Translations under genes and position numbers: made by a program
Shown: positions 52,260-61,341 of the stretch, piece after piece
Layout of the letters: the number at the start of each line of letters is the position of its first letter
How positions within the stretch are numbered: the stretch's first letter is position 1
DNA from: Pararobbsia silviterrae
Lineage (GTDB): Bacteria > Pseudomonadota > Gammaproteobacteria > Burkholderiales > Burkholderiaceae
Length of the DNA stretch: 64,000 nucleotides
Reading direction: 5' to 3'
Assembly (NCBI RefSeq): GCF_003628125.1
Contig: NZ_RBZU01000008.1
Location: 121,748 to 185,747, forward strand
The notes under the pieces: generated by a model
The model's database searches: none
The model's input: the letters and a program-made list of their open reading frames with translations, nothing else
What the model was told of the DNA's origin: nothing

Positions 52260-53570
52260 ATGAACATTGAAAACACGCTGGAACAACGCACGATGCGCAA
52301 GGTCATGCGCCGCTTGCTGCCGTTTCTGATCCTGCTCTATTTCTTCGCCTTCCTTGATCGCGTCAACGTCGGCTTCGCCGCGCTCACGATGAACAAGGCC
52401 ATCGGCCTGACCGCCTACACGTTCGGCTGGGGCGCGGGCATTTTCTTTCTCAGCTACTTCCTGTTCGAAGTGCCGAGCACCGTGGCGCTCTCGAAGTTCG
52501 GGGCGCGGATCTGGCTGGCCCGGATCATGATGACCTGGGGCGTCGTGTCGGCCTGCGGTGCGCTCGTGAGCGGCGCGACGAGCTTCATGGTCGTGCGCTT
52601 CGTGCTCGGCGCGGCCGAAGCCGGCTTTTTCCCCGGCGTGATTCTGTTTCTGACGACGTGGTTTCCCGCGCGCTATCGCGCACGGGTCGTCGCGATGTTC
52701 ATGCTGGCGAATCCGATCTCGACGGCGCTCGGCTCGGTCGTGTCGAGCTACGTGCTGCGCCTCGACGGCGTGTTCAATATCGCCGGCTGGCAATGGCTGT
52801 TCGTCGTCGAAGGGCTGCCTTCGGTCGTGCTCGGCGTGATCACGCTGCGTTATCTGATCGACTCGCCGAAGCAAGCGACGTGGCTCGCGAACGACGAGCG
52901 CGACTGGCTTGACCAGACCATCGCGGCGGAAGCGGCCGAGCGTTCGGCGCGTCACAAGATGAGCGTGTTCCAGGCGCTGACGAATCCGCACGTGCTGATC
53001 CTCGGCTTTATCTACTTCGCGATCGTCACGGCGAACAACGGTCTCGTGCTCTGGCAGCCGCAGATCCTCAAGACGCTCGTCGACGAGCATTCGATCGGCT
53101 TCGTCAACGCGGTGCCGTTCACGGTGGGCGCGCTCTGCATGCTCGTCTGGGGACGCATCGTCGACAAGCGCGGCAAGTATCGTCTCGATCTCGCGCTTGC
53201 CTGCGCGATCATCGCGGTGGGCCTCATCATCGCCGCATCGTCGTCGACGTTCGTGCCGATCTTCGCCGGACTCGTGATCGCGGCCATCGGCGGTTACTGC
53301 GCATTGCCGGCGTTCTGGGCCTTGCCCACGGCGTTCCTGAGCGGGACGGCCGCCGCCGCGGGGATCGCGCTCGTGAACTCGATCGGCAATCTCGGCGGAT
53401 TCGCGGGGCCTTATCTGCTCGGGTATCTGCGTTCGACGACCTCGGGTCACTCGGTCGGCATGGCCGTGCTTGCGGGGGCGGCGATCGCCGCGGTCGTGGT
53501 CACGCTGTTCGCGCGCGGACCGGCCGGCGCGTCGTCGGGCGATATGTCGCTCGATCATCCGACGCGATAA
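52260..53570 (+). CDS. MFS transporter, anion:cation symporter (ACS) family
   Basis: A 436-residue twelve-helix secondary carrier. The N-terminal signature LLPFLILLYFFAFLDRVNVGFAALTMNKAIGL and later AAEAGFFPGVILFLTTWFPARYRARVVAMFM are those of the ACS family that moves tartrate, galactonate, glucarate or phthalate. The ATG at 52260 follows AGGAGA. It would import an organic or sugar acid for the dehydrogenase-RraA-kinase genes upstream, offering an alternative to the ABC systems. A terminator hairpin follows at 53578. Confidence 0.9.
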   Translation: MNIENTLEQRTMRKVMRRLLPFLILLYFFAFLDRVNVGFAALTMNKAIGLTAYTFGWGAGIFFLSYFLFEVPSTVALSKFGARIWLARIMMTWGVVSACGALVSGATSFMVVRFVLGAAEAGFFPGVILFLTTWFPARYRARVVAMFMLANPISTALGSVVSSYVLRLDGVFNIAGWQWLFVVEGLPSVVLGVITLRYLIDSPKQATWLANDERDWLDQTIAAEAAERSARHKMSVFQALTNPHVLILGFIYFAIVTANNGLVLWQPQILKTLVDEHSIGFVNAVPFTVGALCMLVWGRIVDKRGKYRLDLALACAIIAVGLIIAASSSTFVPIFAGLVIAAIGGYCALPAFWALPTAFLSGTAAAAGIALVNSIGNLGGFAGPYLLGYLRSTTSGHSVGMAVLAGAAIAAVVVTLFARGPAGASSGDMSLDHPTR

Positions 53571-53577
53571 GCCTGGG

Positions 53578-53601
53578 CGGGCAGCGTGCCGCTGCCCGTT
53601 T
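53578..53601 (+). terminator. hairpin after the MFS gene
   Basis: CGGGCAGCG and CGCTGCCCG form a perfect 9-bp stem with a 3-nt loop, followed by TTT. It lies 8 bp after the MFS stop. Confidence 0.6.
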
Positions 53602-53638
53602 CAGGGCGTATTCGGAATCAAGCCCGATTCAAGCGACA

Positions 53639-54496
53639 TCAGATCACGCCTGTCGAACGAAGGTCCGACAGGCGTTTTTTCATGTGCACGACGTCGCGCG
53701 TGTGGTTTTCGCCCCGGCGCAGCGCGACGCTCGTCGACAGAATGTCGATGATGACGAGCGCGGCCAGACGCGAGGTCGTCGGCGTATAGACATCGGTGTT
53801 CTCAAGCGTCTCGGCGATGACGGACACGTCCGCATAGCGCGTGATCGGGCTTTGCGAGCCCGTGATCACGACGACGCTCGCGCCGCGTTCCTTCGCGGTG
53901 CGCGCCATTTCGATCAAACCGCGTGTCGTGCCTGTGTTCGAGATCGCGACGACCGCGTCGCCGGGCTTCAACATCGATGCGGCGATGAATTGCTGATGGG
54001 AATCCTGGTGCGCGACGCACGGCACGCCGAATAAGGGAAATTTCTGCTGGGCGTCCTGGGCGACGATGCCCGACGCGCCGAACCCGAAGAAGTCGATGCG
54101 ATTCGCGCGGGCCAGCAATTCGACGGCCTTGGCGATGGCCACGAAATCGAGTTTCTTGCGTGCCCAGTCGAGGCTCGTGATCGTGTAGTCGAAGATCTTC
54201 GTCGCGATCGTTTCGGGCGTGTCGTCGTTGGCGAGCACCGAGTGCGCGGACGGCGCGCCGAGTGCGAGACTCTGCACGACGCGGATCTTGAAGTCCCGAA
54301 AACCATTGCATCCGATCGACGCGCAAAAGCGCAGGACGGTCGGTTCGCTGACCTGGGCGAGCCGCGCGAGCTCGGCGAGGCTGATATCGGCGATCGTGTC
54401 GAGATGCGCGAGGATGTACTCGGCGACCTGCCGGCTGCCGCGCCGCAGCGTCGGCCGCGCGCGGTCAATCAGTTCGAGAACGTTGTAGTCGGACAC
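53639..54496 (-). CDS. hexR: RpiR-family regulator, HexR-like
   Basis: A 285-residue regulator. The N-terminal RpiR helix-turn-helix (about 1-75) reads SRQVAEYILAHLDTIADISLAELARLAQVSEPTVLRFCASIGCNGFRDFKI, strongly like HexR. The C-terminal SIS domain (about 120-250) has RIDFFGFGASGIVAQDAQQK and AISNTGTTRGLIEMARTAKERGA. HexR proteins control glucose and Entner-Doudoroff genes and respond to 2-keto-3-deoxy-6-phosphogluconate. It is the last gene of a minus-strand unit with permease, ATPase and FAD oxidase. Its stop region contains the terminator of the convergent operon. Confidence 0.87.
   Translation of the reverse strand: MSDYNVLELIDRARPTLRRGSRQVAEYILAHLDTIADISLAELARLAQVSEPTVLRFCASIGCNGFRDFKIRVVQSLALGAPSAHSVLANDDTPETIATKIFDYTITSLDWARKKLDFVAIAKAVELLARANRIDFFGFGASGIVAQDAQQKFPLFGVPCVAHQDSHQQFIAASMLKPGDAVVAISNTGTTRGLIEMARTAKERGASVVVITGSQSPITRYADVSVIAETLENTDVYTPTTSRLAALVIIDILSTSVALRRGENHTRDVVHMKKRLSDLRSTGVI
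53647..53680 (+). terminator. strong rho-independent terminator inside the hexR 3' end
   Basis: CGCCTGTCG and CGACAGGCG form a perfect 9-bp stem, followed by six T on the plus strand. It terminates the plus-strand operon ending in the MFS gene, and lies within the last codons of the convergent hexR-like gene. Confidence 0.75.
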
Positions 54497-54595
54497 GCCC
54501 GGTTCCTTCGTTGGAATGCGCCGGGCGCGCTTTCACGCGCCCGAGCCCATGGTGCTCAAGACGGAATAGTGTATCGGAACCGCTCGCGCCCCCGG

Positions 54596-55594
54596 TCAGC
54601 GGCGCCAGAAGCGTGCGCCGCGCTGTGACAAAACGGCCGCCACGATGATGACGCCCATCACGACTTGCTGGTGATACCCGGGCACGCTGGCCAGATTCAT
54701 GATGTTGCCGATGACGCCGAGAATCAGCACGCCCATCAGCGTGTTGAGCGCGCCGCCCTTGCCGCCGGCCAGACTCGCGCCGCCGATCACGACGGCGGCG
54801 ATGACCGTGAGCTCGTCGCCGACGCCGACCGTCGGCGCGCCCACCGCGGCGCGCGACGTCGAAATGATGCCGGCCAGCGAGGCCAGCAGGCCCGATGCGA
54901 CGTAGGTGCCCAGAATGTGACGCGCGACGGGCACGCCCGACAGCCGCACGGCTTCTTCGTTCGAGCCGATCGCGCGCACGATGCGGCCCGCGCGCATGCG
55001 ATTCAACGCGATGCCGCCGAGCGCGAAAACGATCAGCATGACGAGCGTCGGCCCCGGAATGCCGAAATACGCATGGCGTCCGAAATCGAGCAGGGCCTGG
55101 CCCGGATCGTCGACGAGAATCGGCGAGCCGTTGGAGACGATCATCGCGATGCCGCGCGCGACGGTCATCATCGCAAGCGTGACGACGAACGGCGTGAGCC
55201 GGAAGAAGGCGACGAGCACGCCGGAGACGAGGCCGCACAGCGCGCCGACGAGCAAGGCCGCGATCAGCGCGAACAGGATGCCGTGGTCGGGGATCAGCAT
55301 GGCCGACAGCACGCTGCCGAGCGCGGCCACCGAGCCGACGGACAGATCGATGCCGCCGGTCAGCACGACGAGCAGCATGCCGACGGCCATGACGCCGTAG
55401 CCGGCCACCTGCCGCGAAATGTTCGCGATATTGGGTACGGTCAGGAAGTCCGACGAGACGAACGATGCCGCGATGATCAATACGATGAAGATCGCGACGG
55501 TGTTGAAGCGCCGTGCGAGCGTCCACCACGGATGCGCGGCCGCGCGATGTTTGGCGGACCGGTTGGAGTCCTGTGAGACAGCGGTGGGGTTCAT
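54596..55594 (-). CDS. CUT2 sugar ABC permease (RbsC class)
   Basis: A 332-residue permease with about ten hydrophobic helices. AVGMLLVVLTGGIDLSVGSVAALG is the signature, AIGSNEEAVRLSGVPVARHIL is the coupling loop and AAVVIGGASLAGGKGGALNTL follows. It lies 20 bp after the ATPase gene. No binding-protein gene accompanies this pair, so the substrate receptor must be encoded elsewhere, perhaps beyond the right edge of the window. Confidence 0.92.
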   Translation of the reverse strand: MNPTAVSQDSNRSAKHRAAAHPWWTLARRFNTVAIFIVLIIAASFVSSDFLTVPNIANISRQVAGYGVMAVGMLLVVLTGGIDLSVGSVAALGSVLSAMLIPDHGILFALIAALLVGALCGLVSGVLVAFFRLTPFVVTLAMMTVARGIAMIVSNGSPILVDDPGQALLDFGRHAYFGIPGPTLVMLIVFALGGIALNRMRAGRIVRAIGSNEEAVRLSGVPVARHILGTYVASGLLASLAGIISTSRAAVGAPTVGVGDELTVIAAVVIGGASLAGGKGGALNTLMGVLILGVIGNIMNLASVPGYHQQVVMGVIIVAAVLSQRGARFWRR

Positions 55595-55614
55595 AGTGGA
55601 TGGCTCCGGGGATA

Positions 55615-57120
55615 TCAGTGCGCGCGCGTCGAGGCTTCGTCCGCATCGCGTTGCAGGGAGAGCGACAGGATCCGCTCTTCGCTGTAGTCATCGGGTTCGA
55701 GCTGGCCTCGGATGCGACCTTCGCCCATGACGAGAATGCGATCGCATAGCCCCATGAGTTCCTGGTGATCCGACGAAATCACGAGCACGGCCTTGCCGCG
55801 TTCGGCAAGCTGATTGATCAGCGTGTAGATCTCGACCTTCGCGCCGACGTCGACGCCGCGCGTCGGTTCGTCGAGGATGATCAGTTCGCCGTCGGCGTGA
55901 AACCACTTGGCGAGCACGACCTTTTGCTGGTTGCCGCCCGAGAGCGTCGAGACGTCGGCGTCCATCGAACGCGCCTTGATGCGCAGCGACTCCATGAGCC
56001 GCGTGACATAGGCGCGTTCGCGCCGGAACGCGAGAAAGCCGAACGGCCCCGTGACGGACTTCAGTGCCGCGAGCGTCGCATTGACGCGAATCGGCATCGA
56101 CAGCACGGCGCCCTGGCCCTTGCGATCCTCGGGTACGAATCCGATGCCCGCGCGAACCGCGCCGATCGGAGAGCGGAGATTGAGGACCTTGTCGCGCAGC
56201 GCGATCGTGCCGCTGTCGCGTTGATCGGCGCCGAAGATAAGCCGCGCGACTTCGGTGCGTCCCGAACCGATGAGTCCGCCGAGGCCGACGACTTCACCGG
56301 CCCGCAGGCTCAGCGATACGTTCTGCACGTCACGGCCGCGCGACAGATTGTCGACCTTGAGCACGACCTCGCCGACCTTCGCACGACGCTCGGGAAACAG
56401 CACGGACAGCGGACGTCCGACCATCTTTCGAATGAGATCGTCGCGCGTGATGTCCGTCGGCTTGACCGTGTCGACCTGCTTGCCGTCCTTGAGCACCGTG
56501 ATGCGGTCGGCGATCGCGAAGACTTCTTCGAGCCGGTGCGAGATATAGACGATGCCGACGCCGCGCGCGCGCAGACCGCGCACGATATCGAGCAACCGGT
56601 AGGCATCGGACGGCGCGAGCGCCGCGGTCGGTTCGTCGAGGACAAGCAGCTTGAGCGAACCGCTCAACGCCTTGGCGATTTCGACGACCTGGCACTGCGC
56701 GGCCGACAACGTTTCGACGAGCGCGGCCGGATCGATATCGAAGCCGAGGCTCGATATCAGCGCCTGCGCCTTCTTGCGCAGCGCGCTCCAGTCGAGCACC
56801 GGCGGCATCGCGCCGAGGAAGACGTTCTCGGCGACCGACAAGTCGGGCGCGAGTGCGGTTTCCTGGTGGATCACCGCGATGCCTTCGGCGAGCGACGCAT
56901 GCGGGTTGCGGAACACGATGTCGCGGCCTTCGATATGGATCGTGCCTTCGTCAGGCTGATGACCGCCGCCGATCACACGCATCAGCGTCGATTTGCCCGC
57001 GCCGTTTTCACCGACGAGCGCGTGGACTTCGCCGGCGAATACGTCGAAGTCGATCCCCTCGATCGCATGGACGCCACCGAAGCGCTTGCTGATACCCGCG
57101 AGCGCGATGAACGGATTCAT
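55615..57120 (-). CDS. CUT2 sugar ABC ATPase (RbsA class)
   Basis: A 501-residue double-cassette ATPase. Cassette 1 has GENGAGKST and LLVLDEPTAALAPSD. Cassette 2 has degenerate GLIGSGRTE, signature TLSGGNQQKVVLAKW and Walker B LIILDEPTRGVDVGAK. The start at 57120 begins MNPFIALAGISKRFGG; a frame extending to 57201 adds an Arg-rich tail unlike the family. It lies between the FAD oxidase and permease genes. Confidence 0.93.
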   Translation of the reverse strand: MNPFIALAGISKRFGGVHAIEGIDFDVFAGEVHALVGENGAGKSTLMRVIGGGHQPDEGTIHIEGRDIVFRNPHASLAEGIAVIHQETALAPDLSVAENVFLGAMPPVLDWSALRKKAQALISSLGFDIDPAALVETLSAAQCQVVEIAKALSGSLKLLVLDEPTAALAPSDAYRLLDIVRGLRARGVGIVYISHRLEEVFAIADRITVLKDGKQVDTVKPTDITRDDLIRKMVGRPLSVLFPERRAKVGEVVLKVDNLSRGRDVQNVSLSLRAGEVVGLGGLIGSGRTEVARLIFGADQRDSGTIALRDKVLNLRSPIGAVRAGIGFVPEDRKGQGAVLSMPIRVNATLAALKSVTGPFGFLAFRRERAYVTRLMESLRIKARSMDADVSTLSGGNQQKVVLAKWFHADGELIILDEPTRGVDVGAKVEIYTLINQLAERGKAVLVISSDHQELMGLCDRILVMGEGRIRGQLEPDDYSEERILSLSLQRDADEASTRAH

Positions 57121-57232
57121 TGAATCGTCTCCCGAGCCGTCGCGCGCACGCAGGCGCGCGCAGGCTTCATGGTTCCCGTGGCGCAGCGAGCGGCGCCGCA
57201 CGGGGAGATGGAACGGATCGGCAGCGCGCGGC

Positions 57233-58636
57233 TCATCGGCTCAGCACCTTGCCCGGGTTCAAGAGGTGCTTCGGATCGAGCGCGTTCTTGATGGCGCGCA
57301 TGGCCGCGAGTTCCGTCGCGGAGCGCGACAGCGCGAGCACCTTGAGCTTCTTGAGTCCGATGCCGTGCTCGGCCGAGACCGAGCCGCCCATTTCGGCGGT
57401 CACGTCATAGACGACGCGCTGGACCTCGGGCGCGACCGTGGGCGCCCAATCGGGCTCCTGGACCACGATGTGCAGATTGCCGTCGCCGAGATGGCCATAG
57501 ACGAGAATCGTCGCGTTGGGCCAGCGTTCGCGCAGCTTGGCCTCGCAGCGTATCGCGGCCTCGCCGACGTCCGCGATCGAGAAGCTGACGTCGAACGACA
57601 CGCGTCCGGGGATCAGGCGCGGATATTCGCCGGGCGCGTCGCGGATCGCCCAGAACGCGGCCGCGTCGGCATCGGATGCGGCGAGCGCCGCGTCGACGAG
57701 CACGCCGCGTTCGAGCATCTCGGCGAGGAAGTTTTCGAACGCCTCGTTCTGGCTTTCGGGGTCGGCGCCGCTGCTTTCGAGCAGCACGTAGAACGCATGC
57801 CGGTCTTCGAGCGGCGCGCGCAATTCGGGCAGGCGTTCGAGCACGAAGTCGTAATAGCCGGGCCACATGACTTCGAACGCGGACACGCCTGCCGGCAGAC
57901 GGGCCTGGGCTTCATGAAGCAGCGTCGTCACGTCTTCGTAGCGGCCGACGCCGCACCATGCCGTCGACACGACGCGCGGCTTCGGGCGCAGACGCAGCAC
58001 GACGCGCGTGATGATCGCGAGCGTGCCTTCGCTGCCGATCAGCAAGTCGCGCAGGTCGTAGCCCGTGTTGTTCTTGATCATCTTGCGCAGCCCGCCGACC
58101 ACGCTGCCGTCGGCGAGCACGGCTTCGACGTCGAGGACCTGGTCGCGCATCATGCCGTACTTGATCACGCGATTGCCGCCCGCGTTCGTCGCGAGATTGC
58201 CGCCGATCGTCGCGCTGCCGCGCGCGCCGAGATCGAGCGGAAACATGAATCCGGCCGCGTCGGCGGCTTCCTGCACGATCTGCAGCGGCGTCCCCGCGCG
58301 CACGGTCATCGTGGCGCTGACCGTGTCGAGTTCTTCGATGCCGGTCATGCGTTCGAGGCTCAGCGCGACTTCGCCGCCGAGCATGCATGCGCCACCCGCA
58401 AGGCCGGTCAGGCCGCCTTGCGCGACGACGGGCTGGTTGTGTTCATCACAGATGCGCAGCGCCGTCGCGACGTGCTCGGTCGTGCGCGGGCGCACGAGCG
58501 CGATCGGGTCGGCGCTCGGCGTACGGCTCCAGTCCGCGTGCTTCCGACCCTCGAACTCGGCAGGCAGCGCGACCACGTCGGCGCCGAGCGACTCGCGCAA
58601 CGCCCGCACGACCGCGTGCGTGAATGTGTCCTGCAT
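57233..58636 (-). CDS. FAD-linked 2-hydroxyacid oxidase (GlcD/D-lactate dehydrogenase-like)
   Basis: A 467-residue VAO/PCMH-type flavoprotein. The FAD domain shows VVAQGGLTGLAGGACML, GARGSATIGGNLATNAGGNRVIKYGMM and DLLIGSEGTLAIITRVVLRL. The C-terminal domain shows YGHLGDGNLHIVVQEPD, with metal-ligand histidines, and SAEHGIGLKKLKVLALS. It would oxidise a D-2-hydroxy acid (lactate, glycolate, 2-hydroxyglutarate or a sugar acid) to the 2-oxo acid, passing electrons to the respiratory chain. It is the first gene of the minus-strand unit, behind a palindrome-rich divergent promoter. Confidence 0.9.
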   Translation of the reverse strand: MQDTFTHAVVRALRESLGADVVALPAEFEGRKHADWSRTPSADPIALVRPRTTEHVATALRICDEHNQPVVAQGGLTGLAGGACMLGGEVALSLERMTGIEELDTVSATMTVRAGTPLQIVQEAADAAGFMFPLDLGARGSATIGGNLATNAGGNRVIKYGMMRDQVLDVEAVLADGSVVGGLRKMIKNNTGYDLRDLLIGSEGTLAIITRVVLRLRPKPRVVSTAWCGVGRYEDVTTLLHEAQARLPAGVSAFEVMWPGYYDFVLERLPELRAPLEDRHAFYVLLESSGADPESQNEAFENFLAEMLERGVLVDAALAASDADAAAFWAIRDAPGEYPRLIPGRVSFDVSFSIADVGEAAIRCEAKLRERWPNATILVYGHLGDGNLHIVVQEPDWAPTVAPEVQRVVYDVTAEMGGSVSAEHGIGLKKLKVLALSRSATELAAMRAIKNALDPKHLLNPGKVLSR

Positions 58637-58882
58637 GATTCGTCTCCAGATCTTGCTCGATGTCCGCGGCAATGCGTCCGCGATGCGGTGCGACGCATGA
58701 CACGGCTCAGCCGCTATCGTTAGTGTGTATCTCTAAAACGATAGTAACACTATCATTGTTGTGAGATGTATTCGAGCTATCCCCGTGAAAACCCGCACAA
58801 TGACTGCGAGTCAATCGACTAGAACGTTATCTAAGTTAACGTTAGTATCGGTCCATTCAATCGAAACCGGAGATCAAGTTTC
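58637..58882. promoter_or_regulatory. divergent promoter region with three inverted repeats
   Basis: AT-rich DNA between divergent operons. CTATCGTT/AACGATAG (58714-58744), GATAGT-aac-ACTATC (58740-58754) and AACGTTA-TCTAAGT-TAACGTT (58823-58843) are perfect inverted repeats. The first two overlap, and the third lies about 40 bp before the plus-strand operon. Probable binding sites for a local regulator such as the HexR-like protein or one encoded beyond the window. Confidence 0.55.
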
Positions 58883-59530
58883 ATGAAATGGCCTGAACCC
58901 TGCTCGTTCGACGTGGACCTCGGAACCGGGCTCATGACCGGCACGCAGACCCGTTATCAAAAGCGTCTCGAGGATCTCGACGGCCTCTATGCGGACAGCA
59001 CTGCGTTTCGCGCGCGCGTGGCAACGTCGGGCCAGGACGTGGTCTACGACGTGACGGATCATCGGCCGAGCAGCGCGCCCGGCGATCTGATCACGGGCGT
59101 GACGCGGATGAGCCCGGGCAAGATCGGCGACGAATACTTCATGACGCGCGGCCATATCCACGCGAACATCGACCGGCCGGAGCTCTATTTCGGGCTCAAG
59201 GGCAACGGGCTGATGGTCATGGAAGCGCCCGACGGCGAGACGCGCATCGTCGAGATCCGCGCGAATACGGTCTGCTATGTGCCGCCGCGCTGGATCCATC
59301 GCTCGGTCAATCTCGGCAACGGCGACTTCGTGATGCTGTTCTGTTATCCCGCGGACTCGGGGCAGGACTACGCGATCATCGAGAAGTCGAACGGCATGAA
59401 ACTGCGGATCCTCGACGACGGCAACGGCGGATGGCGCAGCGTTGAAAACCCGGCGTATATCGCGCGCTCGCGCGCGGATGTCGACGCGTTGCTCGCTTCG
59501 GCCGGGCGGGTGGAGGGTGTCGCACCATGA
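58883..59530 (+). CDS. cupin-type phosphoglucose isomerase-like protein
   Basis: A 215-residue protein of the metal-dependent cupin PGI family, best known from archaea. It has the signature MTRGHIHANIDRPELYFGLKGNGLMVM, with the HxH and Glu metal ligands, and the fourth ligand His in PPRWIHRSVNLG. The N terminus (TQTRYQKRLEDLDGLYADS) also matches the family. It would interconvert an aldose phosphate and a ketose phosphate, glucose-6-phosphate being the family standard. It is unusual in a proteobacterial catabolic operon. It overlaps the next gene by 4 nt. Confidence 0.85.
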   Translation: MKWPEPCSFDVDLGTGLMTGTQTRYQKRLEDLDGLYADSTAFRARVATSGQDVVYDVTDHRPSSAPGDLITGVTRMSPGKIGDEYFMTRGHIHANIDRPELYFGLKGNGLMVMEAPDGETRIVEIRANTVCYVPPRWIHRSVNLGNGDFVMLFCYPADSGQDYAIIEKSNGMKLRILDDGNGGWRSVENPAYIARSRADVDALLASAGRVEGVAP

Positions 59531-60528
59531 CGCAGAACACGCATTCCACGCATGGCACACGCTACGCGGCGGCTCAGCGCCCCACGTTCTACTTCATCGG
59601 CGTGACCACCGCGCAAAGCTCGATCATGCGCGTCTTTCCGGCATGGGCGCGGCATCTCGGTCTTGGCGACGTCGAGATCAAGGGCATCGACTTCAAGCCG
59701 CATTCGCCCGCTGAAGACTATCGCGAAGTCGTGCGATTCCTGCGCGACGACCCGTTGTCGCTCGGCGCGCTCGTGACCACCCACAAGATCGATCTGTACG
59801 GCGCGTGCCGCGATCTGTTCGACGTCATCGACTCGCATGCGCGCGTGATGGGCGAAACGAGTTGCCTGTCGAAGGATCAGGGCAAGTTCGTCTGCCATGC
59901 AAAGGACCCGATCACATCGGGACTCGCGCTCGACGGCTTTCTACCCGACGATCATTTCGCGCGCACGGGCGCCGAAGTGTTCTCGATGGGCGCGGGCGGC
60001 TCGACGATCGCATTGTCGTGGCATCTGATGCAGAAAAGCCGCGGTGCGAACCGTCCGTCGAAGATCATCGTGTCGAATCGGTCGGCCGCGCGTCTCGAGG
60101 AAATCGAGCGCATTCATCGCGAGCTCGATCTCGGCGTGCCGTGTGAATATGTGATCGCGCCGCGCGCGGAAGACAACGACGCGGTGCTCGCGCGCCTGTC
60201 GCCGGGCGCGGTCGTGATCAATGCGACGGGTCTCGGCAAGGACGCGCCGGGTTCGCCGCTCAGCGATGCGGCCGTGTTCCCCGAAAAGGCGATCGTCTGG
60301 GATCTCAACTATCGCGGCGACCTCGTGTTCCTCGATCAGGCGCGCGTGCAGCAGGCCGCGCGGCGTTTGCAGATCGAAGACGGCTGGACCTATTTCATCT
60401 ATGGCTGGACGCGCGTGATCGCCGAGGTGTTCCACGTCGATATTCCGTCGCGCGGCGCGGCCTTCGACCGGATCTGCGAGATCGCCGCCGAGGCGGGCAA
60501 ACCCGCGCCGGCGCGTACGAACGCTTGA
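59527..60528 (+). CDS. shikimate dehydrogenase-like NAD(P) oxidoreductase
   Basis: A 333-residue AroE-type protein. The N-terminal substrate domain has TFYFIGVTTAQSSIMRVFPAWARHLG, VTTHKIDLYGACRDLFDVID and ETSCLSKDQ. The nucleotide domain has VFSMGAGGSTIALSWHLMQKS, IIVSNRSAARLEEIERIH and GAVVINATGLGKDAPGSPL. The canonical VT-x-P(Y/H)K motif is VTTHKID here, keeping the catalytic Lys. It is longer than biosynthetic AroE (about 270 aa), and its placement in a sugar operon suggests a different polyol or quinate-like substrate. Confidence 0.85.
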   Translation: MTQNTHSTHGTRYAAAQRPTFYFIGVTTAQSSIMRVFPAWARHLGLGDVEIKGIDFKPHSPAEDYREVVRFLRDDPLSLGALVTTHKIDLYGACRDLFDVIDSHARVMGETSCLSKDQGKFVCHAKDPITSGLALDGFLPDDHFARTGAEVFSMGAGGSTIALSWHLMQKSRGANRPSKIIVSNRSAARLEEIERIHRELDLGVPCEYVIAPRAEDNDAVLARLSPGAVVINATGLGKDAPGSPLSDAAVFPEKAIVWDLNYRGDLVFLDQARVQQAARRLQIEDGWTYFIYGWTRVIAEVFHVDIPSRGAAFDRICEIAAEAGKPAPARTNA

Positions 60529-60565
60529 CGTCGACCCGAACCCCTTACGACTGAAGGACGCAGCG

Positions 60566-61339
60566 ATGTATCTAGAACGTTTCAGGCTCGACAACAAGGT
60601 CGCCGTGGTCACGGGCGCGGCGCGCGGCATCGGATATGCGATCGCCGAGGCGCTCGCCGAGGCCGGCGCGCGCGTCGTGCTGACCGATATGAATCAGACG
60701 TGGCTCGACGAAGCCGTGGCGAAGCTCGCGGCGAGCGGTGCGCGCGTCGAGGGGGCATTGCTCGACGTCACCGATTCGAGCGCCGCGCAACGCGTCAATG
60801 ATGCGGTCGTCGCGCGGCATGGGCGCGTCGACGTGCTCGTCAATAACGCGGGCATCGCGATCTCGAATCATCCGGCCGAGACGATGTCCGACGAAGTTTG
60901 GAACAAGGTCGTCGATGTGAACCTCAACGGCGTGTTTTGGGCATGCCGTGCGTTCGGCAAGGGAATGCTCGAGCGCGGTGCGGGCAGCATCGTCAATGTC
61001 GGCTCGATGTCGGGATTGATCGTCAACCGCCCGCAGGAGCAGGCCAACTACAACGCGTCGAAGGCCGGCGTTCATCACCTGACGCGCTCGCTCGCGGCCG
61101 AGTGGGGCGCGCGCGGCGTGCGCGTCAACGCCGTCGCGCCGACCTATATCGACACCGAGATGAACCGTTACGTCTACGAGAATGCCGAGATGTACCGGCA
61201 CTGGGTCGGCGGAACGCCGATGAACCGGCTGGGCCGGGTCGATGAGGTCGCCTCGGTCGCGCTGTTTCTCGCGAGCGACGCCGCGAGCCTCATGACGGGC
61301 TCGATCGTGCTCGTCGACGGCGGCTACGTCTGCTGGTGA
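60566..61339 (+). CDS. short-chain dehydrogenase/reductase
   Basis: A 257-residue classical SDR. The cofactor motif is VTGAARGIGYAIAEALAEAG (about residue 15), followed by ADM-like TDMNQTWLDEA, NNAGIAISNHPAE, the catalytic Ser in GSMSGLIVNRPQEQ and YNASK. The C terminus MTGSIVLVDGGYVCW is typical. The Asp in TDM favours NAD over NADP. It probably oxidises a sugar or polyol in the same pathway as the AroE-like and FGGY kinase genes. The following gene starts within a few bases of its stop. Confidence 0.9.
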   Translation: MYLERFRLDNKVAVVTGAARGIGYAIAEALAEAGARVVLTDMNQTWLDEAVAKLAASGARVEGALLDVTDSSAAQRVNDAVVARHGRVDVLVNNAGIAISNHPAETMSDEVWNKVVDVNLNGVFWACRAFGKGMLERGAGSIVNVGSMSGLIVNRPQEQANYNASKAGVHHLTRSLAAEWGARGVRVNAVAPTYIDTEMNRYVYENAEMYRHWVGGTPMNRLGRVDEVASVALFLASDAASLMTGSIVLVDGGYVCW

Positions 61340-61341
61340 TC

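Noticed and set aside
55765-57123. 452-codon plus-strand frame opposite the ATPase at 55615-57120
   Set aside because: Antisense shadow; the ATPase motifs on the minus strand are complete.
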